Shown: one piece after another, positions 43,824-51,629 of the stretch | Layout: each line of letters starts with the position of its first letter | Numbering within the stretch: position 1 is the stretch's first letter | Source of the DNA: Bifidobacterium sp. ESL0704 | Lineage (GTDB): Bacteria; Actinomycetota; Actinomycetes; Actinomycetales; Bifidobacteriaceae | Direction of reading: 5' to 3' | Assembly: GCF_029392075.1 (NCBI RefSeq) | Contig: NZ_CP113929.1 | Coordinates: forward strand, 1,860,001-1,924,000 | Length of the DNA stretch: 64,000 nt | The notes under the pieces: generated by a model | What the model was told of the DNA's origin: nothing | The model's database searches: none | Seen by the model: the letters and a program-made list of their open reading frames with translations, nothing else | Translations under genes and position numbers: made by a program

Positions 43824-46001
43824 TCAACTTTCTGCACCCAGGCAATCGCGGAACGTGCATATTGCCGACGTCAGCACCGCGACGACGAGGATGATGGCGA
43901 CTATGCCGGTCAACGTCCCCACAGGCACGGGAACAGCCCAAGGCGAGATGCCTTCACGGGCGTATTGCGCCGCGAGCTCGGCGAAGACGGAAACAAGACC
44001 GATCACAGCCAAAGCAGACGCTGCAAGGACATCCAGCACCGACTCCCATATCGCGGCACTCATCACCGATCCTTGGGAGACGCCGAGCTGACGCAGACGG
44101 CGGTTTTCCTCGCGCCGTTCCGTAATGACGATGGCGCACGATTGGATCAGAAAGATTGCGGCCAGCGCGGCCCCGCCGACGATGACGATGGCCAACGCAT
44201 GCTGCTGGCTGCGATGATCCTGGATGAAATAATCGATATATTCCGGCTTCGTGAGAACCATCACCCCGGAGCTGTTGGATTTGTCGGTATGCCTTGCTTC
44301 GACGAAACCCATGTGCTGCGCGAACCTAGTGGCGAAACCGCTTGCCGAGACACCGTCACGCAACACGATCGGCACGAACCGGCCGTCATCGGCGACTCCC
44401 CCATTGCCGAAAGCACCTTCAAGCGCAAAGAAATTCATAGTGGCGTTGGAGCCGAGACCCTTGGGCGACTCGACCACGGCCACGATTGTCGCCTTGTAGA
44501 GGTGATCGGCCTTCCCGTAGAACGTGACGTTTTGCCCGAGACGATAATCGCCGTAAGGCGCGATTTTCTCGGCATTGACGGCCACTTTGTGCGGCCCCAA
44601 AGCCGACAATGAGCCTTTGACGAATGTCGGAGCGTTCGGCCCCGCCTCTTTGACACCGCTCAAGCTGGCCGTAGTGACCGTTACGGGCTGGTCGTTGACA
44701 CCCGCCCAATCCTCGCTGTGGTAGACCACCGAGCTGGCGATATCGTTCTTCTGAGCCTGCAAGGCCGCGCTTACCTTGTCCGCCAGTATACGCGACGCCG
44801 TCTGCACGACGACATCCGCACGCATCGGCTGGAATTGGGTCATCAGACTTTCCTTGGATCCGGCCTGGGCCATCATCATGAAGGCCATGACGATAAAAAC
44901 GACGAGAACGACCGGCAGGCCGATGGCCACCGTGCTGCGCCTCTGCTTCCCGGCACGTTGGCGAGCCAGCAATCCCGAACCCTGGGAACACCGTTGGGCG
45001 ACGCGGCCGAACAGTGAGGCCAGCAGCGGAAGACACAGCGGAGCAAACAGATACAACGCCAGCAATGCGAACACCGTAAGCAGCGAAGTCCTGGTCATGA
45101 TATCCATACCCGACAATGGGATCACACAGAAGCACACGGCCAGCGCGGCCACCAAGCTCGCCGCTACCATGCGTACAACACCCACGGACTTCGATTCCTT
45201 GGTCTCCCGAGTCAACGCCGAAAGCGGACTCACGGACGAAATGCGATGCGCGGCGAACCATACGCCGGCAATACAGGACAGCAACACCAGGAAGAAGGTC
45301 AACGCCACGCCTCCGAACCGCAGGCGCGGCGCAAAGGCATGATCGTTGAGATCCATGGCTCGGGCGACAGCGATACCGAGCGTAGGAACCAACGGCAACC
45401 CGAGCAGGCAACCGGCAAGATCGGCGAGTCCGCATGGCACCGCGAATTCGGCGAGCGCCATCACACGGATACGGCGAGCAGAAGCGCCGGAAAGTCGCAT
45501 CATGGCGTATTCACGACGCCTGGCCTCGATGAGAAAACCGACCGAAGAGAGCACCAACAGCAAGGTGACCAACATGCAAGCGCCGCCCGCGGTTTCGCAG
45601 ATGATCGCACTGGTCGAATACAAGCTGATGTTGCTGCCGCGCTCGTAGTGGGTCAGCGTACGCACATCCGGCAAGCCGTCGCGCGCGTCCATCGCCTGCC
45701 CCAGCTCGACCCACGCGCAGCTCAGCGCCGAGGCCAACGTCACCGCCAAACAGGTGATGGCGTAGGAGGTGCGGTGCTCGTGCAGCAGCGAGCGGACAAG
45801 AGAGAACCGTGAAGGACGGCGGACCCGATGAGGCGCAGGCGTGACTTCATCCACGCTTGACCATGAATCCATATTCCATACCGAATCCGTCTCGGCGACC
45901 GTATGCTCACTCGACTGCGCATCCGCAACGATTGTCGCCGTTCCCGGTATTCCGTGCCGCGTCAATCGGGCGGCTGACGAGGCGATTCCGTCGCTCTTCA
46001 T
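43824..46001 (-). CDS. FtsX/MacB-like ABC transporter permease
   Basis: A 725-residue permease with two FtsX-type halves. After a ~65-residue cytoplasmic N-terminus come segments at ~78 and three around 130-270 (VLSSVGFLIEARRREYAMMRLSGASARRIRVMAL is the classic FtsX loop), a further pair near 280-340, a large extracytoplasmic domain (~375-590) and three final segments (ALAIVIVGGAALAAIFLIQSCAIVITERREENRRLRQLGVSQG). The ATG overlaps the ATPase stop (ATGA). Such MacB-type systems work by mechanotransmission to export or release peptides or lipids. The ATPase promoter carries the same boxes as the PspC two-component locus. Confidence 0.88.
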   Translation of the reverse strand: MKSDGIASSAARLTRHGIPGTATIVADAQSSEHTVAETDSVWNMDSWSSVDEVTPAPHRVRRPSRFSLVRSLLHEHRTSYAITCLAVTLASALSCAWVELGQAMDARDGLPDVRTLTHYERGSNISLYSTSAIICETAGGACMLVTLLLVLSSVGFLIEARRREYAMMRLSGASARRIRVMALAEFAVPCGLADLAGCLLGLPLVPTLGIAVARAMDLNDHAFAPRLRFGGVALTFFLVLLSCIAGVWFAAHRISSVSPLSALTRETKESKSVGVVRMVAASLVAALAVCFCVIPLSGMDIMTRTSLLTVFALLALYLFAPLCLPLLASLFGRVAQRCSQGSGLLARQRAGKQRRSTVAIGLPVVLVVFIVMAFMMMAQAGSKESLMTQFQPMRADVVVQTASRILADKVSAALQAQKNDIASSVVYHSEDWAGVNDQPVTVTTASLSGVKEAGPNAPTFVKGSLSALGPHKVAVNAEKIAPYGDYRLGQNVTFYGKADHLYKATIVAVVESPKGLGSNATMNFFALEGAFGNGGVADDGRFVPIVLRDGVSASGFATRFAQHMGFVEARHTDKSNSSGVMVLTKPEYIDYFIQDHRSQQHALAIVIVGGAALAAIFLIQSCAIVITERREENRRLRQLGVSQGSVMSAAIWESVLDVLAASALAVIGLVSVFAELAAQYAREGISPWAVPVPVGTLTGIVAIILVVAVLTSAICTFRDCLGAES

Positions 46002-46741
46002 TGCCGATCCACCCTTCCCTCGCTCATCAGGGCAAGCCGGCCGGCGATGTTGGCGGCGGACTCACCGGAACATGTGGAATGGACGCAGCCGTCGACCAGG
46101 AACATCACCCTGTCGGCGCAAGCGGCAACGTTGGGATCGTGGGTGACCATCAGGATCGTGGTGCCGCGCGTAGCGACCGTACGAAACAGGTTCATCACCG
46201 TACGCGAACTTCTGGTATCCAGCGCTCCGGTCGGTTCGTCGGCGAAAAGAACCTGCGGACACGAGGCAAGAGCACGGGCGATCGAGACGCGCTGCCGCTG
46301 CCCGCCGGACATATCCGCAGGATATTTGTTTGCATACCCGGAAAGCCCCACATCTGCCAACGCACCCACAGCAGCCTGTGTATCGATTTTCGGCCCGCCA
46401 AAGAGATCGGAAAGCATAACGTTCTGCAGGCAGGTGAACGCCGGCACCAGATTGTAATCCTGGAAAACGAAGCCGATATGGTCACGGCGCAAGCGGGTCA
46501 AATCGCGTTCCTTCATCCGTTCCAAGGCGCAACCAGCGACCGTCACTTCCCCGAGTTCCGGCTTCAACAGGCCGGCGCAACAGTAGAGGAACGTCGACTT
46601 TCCTGCACCGGACGGCCCCATCACCGCCGTCCACGAACCGGCCTCGCCAACCAGCGAGACATCTTCAAGTACCGGTGTTCCTCCGCCGTAGCGATAGGAA
46701 ACGTGCTGCGCCACCAATGGCGCTTCGAGGGTTGATATCAT
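45998..46741 (-). CDS. MacB-type ABC transporter ATPase
   Basis: A 247-residue ATPase. Walker A GPSGAGKST, Q-loop FVFQDYNLVPAFT, signature MSGGQRQRVSIARAL, Walker B VLFADEPTGALD, H-loop VTHDPNVAA: the MacB/LolD pattern. AAGGAG stands ~8 nt before the ATG. It forms an exporter with the FtsX-like permease downstream; the two are translationally coupled. Confidence 0.93.
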   Translation of the reverse strand: MISTLEAPLVAQHVSYRYGGGTPVLEDVSLVGEAGSWTAVMGPSGAGKSTFLYCCAGLLKPELGEVTVAGCALERMKERDLTRLRRDHIGFVFQDYNLVPAFTCLQNVMLSDLFGGPKIDTQAAVGALADVGLSGYANKYPADMSGGQRQRVSIARALASCPQVLFADEPTGALDTRSSRTVMNLFRTVATRGTTILMVTHDPNVAACADRVMFLVDGCVHSTCSGESAANIAGRLALMSEGRVDRQ

Positions 46742-46833
46742 CTTCGTTCTCCTTTGACCGGCATAATCGCCACCGACGCTGCCGTTTACGTTTCCACCCT
46801 ACGGGCCGAAATCCGAAAACCGTATCGGTGAAC

Positions 46834-46865
46834 ACCCTGAAAAATCCCTGATTTATCAACCCTGA
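46834..46865. promoter_or_regulatory. Three (A/T)CCCTGA boxes upstream of the MacB-like operon
   Basis: ACCCTGA at 46834-46840, TCCCTGA at 46845-46851 and ACCCTGA at 46859-46865, spaced 11 and 14 bp, 93-124 bp upstream of the ATPase ATG. They match the boxes at 3781-3820 in sequence, in orientation relative to the leftward gene, and in the 11-bp spacing of the first pair; the flanks also match (gaACACCCTGA at both). Confidence 0.6.
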
Positions 46866-47095
46866 GAACTTTTGGCTTCAAGATATTGCGACGTTAGGAT
46901 TCGATATACGGCGGGTTCGGCACAGCCATCGAACCAGATCGGACAAGACGAATCACAGAAACATACGCTCCTCTCCGGAGCTTGGGGAATTGCTAGAATG
47001 GACTCGATATGTCATCGATATCGGTGATCAAACCAGGATTGGACGCAACCCATACCGAGCCGACAACATTCGAAATCATTGAGGGGGCAACAACG

Positions 47096-47617
47096 ATGAG
47101 CGTCGCATTTGAGGATATGAGCGAATATGCACAGCAGATGGTCAAGAGTCTGGGACTTGAGGCACATCCCGAGGGAGGCTGGTACCGGCAGACCTGGCTG
47201 AGTCCACAGGCGACCGAAGGACGGCCTTGGGCCTCGCTGATCTATTTTCTTTTGGCACAGGGCGATGCGAGCGCCTGGCACAAGGTGGACGCCACGGAAA
47301 TCTGGCTCTGGCACGGACCGGCCACCGTCGGCCTTGAACTGGGCGGATACGGCGACGCCCCAGCCGACGAATCCGGACGCACGCTGTATACGCTCGGCCA
47401 GGGGCTTGCGCCGACCGATACGGAAGCGACCGATGCCACATTCGCAGATTCGAGCGTCAACGGTAACATTTCGAAAGCGAATCCGGTACCGGCACCAATC
47501 GGCCAAGTGGTCATCCCCGAAGGCTGCTGGCAGCGCACCGTGCCCGGCAAAGGCGACGCACTGGTCTCCTGCGTGGTAAGCCCCGGCTTCACCTTCGACG
47601 GCTTCACACTCGAATAG
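47096..47617 (+). CDS. Cupin-superfamily protein (DUF985)
   Basis: About 173 residues from the ATG at 47096, which has GAGGGGG 7 nt upstream. The frame is open to an ATG at 47009 preceded by TAGAAT, so a longer product is possible. DUF985/cupin_5 signatures: LGLEAHPEGGWYRQTWLSP, ASLIYFLLAQGDASAWHKVDATEIWLWHGP, VIPEGCWQRTVPGKGDALVSCVVSPGFTFDGF. Between them is a ~50-residue insert. Single-domain cupin, role unknown. Confidence 0.85.
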   Translation: MSVAFEDMSEYAQQMVKSLGLEAHPEGGWYRQTWLSPQATEGRPWASLIYFLLAQGDASAWHKVDATEIWLWHGPATVGLELGGYGDAPADESGRTLYTLGQGLAPTDTEATDATFADSSVNGNISKANPVPAPIGQVVIPEGCWQRTVPGKGDALVSCVVSPGFTFDGFTLE

Positions 47618-47690
47618 GAAAGCTCCAGCGTCTCCCTCCCCTGCAAACCGGCCGCAGGGGCTCACTGAACCTCCCGATTACGCCGCTACT

Positions 47691-47804
47691 GGGGGATTTG
47701 TGACGCTAATTGACCTTTTTGCGTCACGAATGTGCCATTAAACATCAATAGCCGGAGCTTTTGCGACGCTTTATCAGCATTTTACGTCACAAAAGCTCCG
47801 GCTA
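47691..47804. repeat. Hairpin array G (2 units, 63 bp apart)
   Basis: The shared GACG of the stem motif is at 47702 and 47765. Hairpins: 47691-47736 (GTGACGC/GCGTCAC core, imperfect outside) and 47749-47804 (TAGCCGGAGCTTTTG and its exact inverse, 15-bp stem continued as GACG/CGTC after one mismatch). The core TTTG(C/T)GACGC is the same as in array F. It lies between the convergent DUF985 gene and ribF. Confidence 0.93.
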
Positions 47805-47874
47805 CTCTCGCAGACACCCTTGCTTGTGGTGATTGTCGAGGCACTTATTGCCTCGTCATTCGGCTATTGCTTCC

Positions 47875-49149
47875 TCATTCAGCGCCGGTGATCTCCAAGG
47901 TCTGGTCGGCGTAATCCTTCAACGCGTCTTTCAGCTCGTCGGTGCCGTTGAACTTGACCTGGCCGCGCAGGAATTGCGTGAATTCAACGCGCACCTTGTG
48001 GTCGTAAAGATCCAGCCAATCGTCGGTGACGCAATACGGCTCGATGACCCGCTCGTTGATGCCAGTCTCGTCGCTATACGTCGGCTTGGTGCCTATGGAA
48101 ATCGCGGCAGGCCAACGCCACGGCGAGCCCTTGGCCATACGCATCTGCGCCGAAGGAGACGCCAGATTCGCGGCATTCACACCGCTGGACGCAGTGCTTT
48201 TAGCAGCGTCTTTCGCGTTATCGTCGCCACTACCGCTATGGTCGCTTCCGCCATTATCAATCGGCCCCATATCAACCAGCCAACCGGCGTATACGCCGTC
48301 GACGGGCACATAGCCTTCGACCATCTGCGCCAGGTTCGCGGTCGGGAAGCCGATCTCGCGCCCACGCTGCTCGCCGTGTACCACCACGCCTTCAACCGCA
48401 TGCTCGCGCCCGAGAATCTCAGCGGCGGCTTTCACACACCCCTGCGAAAGCAGGTAGCGCACGTTCGACGAACTCCAGACGCGTACCTTGCGGCAATTGT
48501 TCTGCTTGCTCCATGCGCGCAGTTCGGCCTTGTTCATGGTTTCTCGTGGATCCTGCGGTTCACCGGTGCCTTCCGGCACCCTCGGCTCGAAATGCGACGG
48601 CACCCACGTATAGCCCGGCCCCAAATCATCGACCACGTCGAGCTCGAACACGCGCGTGGCCTCGCAAAGCTCCTGGATGGCTTTGATATCGCCCTTGCGG
48701 TTCGCGCCCATTGCCGCGTCCTGGCCGAGCACAAGCGTACGCATGCCCAGCTTGCCGACCATCTGGCCCAGGAAGAAACGGAATGATTTGGCCGCAAACG
48801 CCATCGTATAGTGCAGCACCAGCACACGGTCCACGCCGAGCTCGCCCATGACCCGCGCCCGCTGCTCGACCGAGCTCAAGGCTTGAGTATCCACGAACCC
48901 CTCTGGCAAGTCCATGCCGTCATGCTCGTTGGCATAGGTATGTGCGAGCGCCGGCCGTGGGTCGAGAATCATCGCCACGGACAAGGAATCGGTCTTCTTC
49001 GCCAGTTCCACCACGCGACGCACGAGCGCCTGATGCCCCTTGTGCATGCCGTCGAACACGCCAATCGTCATCACTACGCGCTTGTGCGAGCTCAGGGTGG
49101 GCCAATCCACCAATCCGTTATCGTCGGGTGTCAACCTGGTGATCTTCAT
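47875..49149 (-). CDS. ribF: Bifunctional riboflavin kinase/FAD synthetase
   Basis: A 424-residue enzyme that makes FMN and then FAD. The N-terminal nucleotidyltransferase shows TIGVFDGMHKGHQALV and the second-site SSSNVRYLLSQG; the C-terminal riboflavin kinase has GREIGFPTANL and the DWLDLYDHKVRVEFTQFLRGQVKF end. Usual length is ~310; the surplus is two inserts, one at ~195-230 (PRVPEGTGEPQDPRETMNKA) and one Ser/Asn-rich near 310-350. It follows truB in the infB-rbfA-truB-ribF cluster. Confidence 0.95.
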   Translation of the reverse strand: MKITRLTPDDNGLVDWPTLSSHKRVVMTIGVFDGMHKGHQALVRRVVELAKKTDSLSVAMILDPRPALAHTYANEHDGMDLPEGFVDTQALSSVEQRARVMGELGVDRVLVLHYTMAFAAKSFRFFLGQMVGKLGMRTLVLGQDAAMGANRKGDIKAIQELCEATRVFELDVVDDLGPGYTWVPSHFEPRVPEGTGEPQDPRETMNKAELRAWSKQNNCRKVRVWSSSNVRYLLSQGCVKAAAEILGREHAVEGVVVHGEQRGREIGFPTANLAQMVEGYVPVDGVYAGWLVDMGPIDNGGSDHSGSGDDNAKDAAKSTASSGVNAANLASPSAQMRMAKGSPWRWPAAISIGTKPTYSDETGINERVIEPYCVTDDWLDLYDHKVRVEFTQFLRGQVKFNGTDELKDALKDYADQTLEITGAE

Positions 49150-49227
49150 CAAAATCCTTTGTCTTGTCTGCCGCAAGCCATCTTATCAGCCAAGCCACCC
49201 GCGCGAAAGCCCCTTTTCTTTCAGCCT

Positions 49228-50718
49228 TTAAACCGTCGGCGGGAAAACCACCACTGATTTGAGCTCATGGGCATTAGCCGGTTCCACGATGCCTACAATC
49301 TCACCGGTTTGCGGCAGATATACCGCAGCGATGGTATTCGTCCCGTTGCTTCTGTCGTTCTGAGCACAAGAATCGGCGCCGGGGATCGTATTGGAGTCTG
49401 TATTGTCCGCCACCGGCATCGGCAGTCTGCGGCCGAAACGGAGGTTCTGGGCAGCGGCATCGGTTATGGGAATGGTCGGCATCGTACGTTGCGCGGCCTC
49501 AAGCATGGTCAGAGAGCGACGCTTCAGTTCTTCGGCATCAACGTCAAGCACGGCCTTGTTCAACGTCAGCGTCACGCCCTCACGATTGGTGAAGGTGTGC
49601 GGCTTGGCATGGGCAGTGACCACTCGCCCAGCCAGTTGCGAATCTGCCAAGTCAAATCTGCCGACCCTCGTGCGACGCAGCTTTGTCAAGTAACCGCCGA
49701 CCCCCAGAAGTCGGCCCAAATCGCGGCCCAACGAACGGATATACGTACCCGTCGAGCAGCTGATACGTACATCGAGGTCGACAACGGAAGTCGCAGCCGC
49801 CGTCTGCTTATTCCCGTTATCGTCAAAATCAGAAGTATCGGTTTGTGTATCTGAAGACGAAGCCGCCGTCTTTACAGCTTTCCTCTCCCCTGTTTCATCG
49901 GTGCCCCCAGCCGATGCCACGTTGGCATTCGTCGGAGTTTCCGATTTTTCCCCAACTGCTTCACTATCCACAATTTCGACATTGCGAGCGCCAAGCACAG
50001 TGAACTCGCTGATGGTGACCGGACGGGCATCGAGTGTTACAGCCTTGCCCTGACGGGCCAGCTCGTACGCGTGACGACCGTTGACACGAACGGCGGAATA
50101 GGAACTCGGCACCTGCTCGATGTCGCCGGTCAGATGCTCCGCGATGGTTTGCTCGATCTGTTGAAGTGTCAGTATACGGATTTTGTCGTGTCCGTCAGCA
50201 CAAGACGGTCCACCATCAAAAGTCTGTGGCAAGTCGTCGGCCTTTTCGATTTCCGAAGAAGTCTTGGACAGGCTTCCATCGGAGTCGCGATCTCCATCCG
50301 ACACGGCTACGATATTGCTTTCCCCGTGCATGTTCATGCCGTTATCGGTGGCGTTATCATCCGATTTCGCCGGCATGGCCTGTACGGCTTCGTTTCGAGA
50401 ATCATCCGCCAATCTCACCGGCGCAACCGTCGTGATCTCGCCTTCGGAATCGTCTGTAGTACTTGTCTGCCCCAAACGGATGGTGGCCTCATAAGTCTTG
50501 GTATGATCGACGATATAGTTCAAAAGCCGCGTACCATGGCCAAAACCGATGACCAATACGCCAGAGGCCTGCGGATCGAGCGTGCCCGCGTGGCCGACGC
50601 GGCGCATGTGCAGTTCCCCGCGTACGGCTGCCACCACGTCGTGGCTGGTCACGCCGAGCGGCTTATCGACCACGAGAAGTCCGGAAAGTTCCGGCTGCTT
50701 ATTCTTCTTCGACACCAT
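49228..50718 (-). CDS. truB: tRNA pseudouridine-55 synthase with large inserts
   Basis: About 496 residues. It makes pseudouridine 55 in the T loop of tRNAs. Catalytic Asp is in RRVGHAGTLDPQASGVLVIG; further signatures are LLVVDKPLGVTSHDVV and ISCSTGTYIRSLGRDLG. Two low-complexity inserts, about residues 100-180 and 250-320 (Asp, Ser, Thr and Asn-rich), make it ~190 residues longer than usual. The start overlaps the rbfA end; ATGs at 50721 and 50718 and a GTG at 50715 are all near GAGG. Confidence 0.93.
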   Translation of the reverse strand: MVSKKNKQPELSGLLVVDKPLGVTSHDVVAAVRGELHMRRVGHAGTLDPQASGVLVIGFGHGTRLLNYIVDHTKTYEATIRLGQTSTTDDSEGEITTVAPVRLADDSRNEAVQAMPAKSDDNATDNGMNMHGESNIVAVSDGDRDSDGSLSKTSSEIEKADDLPQTFDGGPSCADGHDKIRILTLQQIEQTIAEHLTGDIEQVPSSYSAVRVNGRHAYELARQGKAVTLDARPVTISEFTVLGARNVEIVDSEAVGEKSETPTNANVASAGGTDETGERKAVKTAASSSDTQTDTSDFDDNGNKQTAAATSVVDLDVRISCSTGTYIRSLGRDLGRLLGVGGYLTKLRRTRVGRFDLADSQLAGRVVTAHAKPHTFTNREGVTLTLNKAVLDVDAEELKRRSLTMLEAAQRTMPTIPITDAAAQNLRFGRRLPMPVADNTDSNTIPGADSCAQNDRSNGTNTIAAVYLPQTGEIVGIVEPANAHELKSVVVFPPTV

Positions 50719-51181
50719 CATCCTCAAAATCGGCGGCGGTCTTCTTCTTGCGCGGCTCGACGTACGGATTCGCCTCGCCGGCGTACTGCGCGGTCTCGCG
50801 GGCCTTGTCGAGCTCTTCGTCGCGCCTGTGGGCGGTGACCAGAATGTCTTCGATCTCGTGTGCCTCGCTCGGCACTTCGTCATAGATGAACTGCAGCTGC
50901 GGGGTCAGGCGCAGCCCAGCCTTGGCACCCACCAGCGAACGGAGCCTGCCGGTGGCCTGCTTCAGCGCCTGCTCGGCACGCTTGCGCTCACCCTGCGCCT
51001 TACCCTCCTGGCCAAGCTGGGTCCAGTAGACGCGTGCGATCTGAAGGTCGCCGGTGACGCGCACATCAGTGATGGTGACGCCGTTGAGGCGCTTGTCGTG
51101 CAATGTGCGTTCCATCGACGAGGCGATGACACGCTGAATCAACGCCGCGATACGCGCGGCCCGTGGATTGGTTCCTGCCAT
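50699..51181 (-). CDS. rbfA: Ribosome-binding factor A
   Basis: A 160-residue factor for 30S subunit maturation. KH-like core with RIAALIQRVIASSMERTLHDKRLNGVTITDVRVTGDLQIARVYW and LRLTPQLQFIYDEV, followed by an acidic C-terminal tail (AADFEDDGVEEE). It sits between infB and truB in the usual order and overlaps truB by ~20 bp. Confidence 0.96.
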   Translation of the reverse strand: MAGTNPRAARIAALIQRVIASSMERTLHDKRLNGVTITDVRVTGDLQIARVYWTQLGQEGKAQGERKRAEQALKQATGRLRSLVGAKAGLRLTPQLQFIYDEVPSEAHEIEDILVTAHRRDEELDKARETAQYAGEANPYVEPRKKKTAADFEDDGVEEE

Positions 51182-51271
51182 AACGTTTCCTTTTATTACT
51201 TACTCTAACTGTTACGTTTCATGATACAGACTGACGAGAATACGTGTTCTCCTACTGAATTATCACTGTGC

Positions 51272-51503
51272 TGCTGGTAAACGGACTCCAGACTCATATT
51301 ATGAGCCGTTTTCCAGCATAACCACACTTTCCTGCTGGAAAACGGATTCTAAACTCTTACGAGAGTCCGTTTTCCAGCACCTCCATTGACTTGATGCTGG
51401 TAAACGGACTCTAGCCGCTTGCTATATGCCGTTTACCAGCACAACACTTGTTCTGATGCTGGTAAACGGACTTTTAGTTCACGTCACAGTCCGTTTACCA
51501 GCA
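51272..51503. repeat. Hairpin array E (4 units of 47 nt) inside the infB-rbfA gap
   Basis: Units at 51272-51318, 51333-51379, 51395-51441 and 51457-51503, each exactly 47 nt, starting TGCTGG(T/A)AAACGGA and ending CCGTTT(A/T)CCAGCA. Start-to-start spacing is 61, 62 and 62. The loops are all different. The stem family is the same as array D at 34.8 kb. It lies in the 448-bp gap between infB and rbfA on the minus strand, so it would be transcribed if the cluster is one operon. Confidence 0.96.
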
Positions 51504-51629
51504 CTAAACGTTTTCGTACTAACTCAATCAGACACAACAGAAAATGCGTAGACACTCCAACGGCAAAAATGACAATTGCCACCCGCTGCGCTTTGACGCT
51601 GCAGATGGCAATCCATCAATACCGATTAA

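Noticed and set aside
51272..51503. CRISPR array (units repeat every 61-62 bp, close to a 28+33 layout)
   Set aside because: The conserved parts are inverted arms of a hairpin, not direct repeats of 28 bases; loops and linkers are both variable; arrays have only 2-4 units, and there are no cas genes in the window. The same layout recurs at eight loci with different stems.
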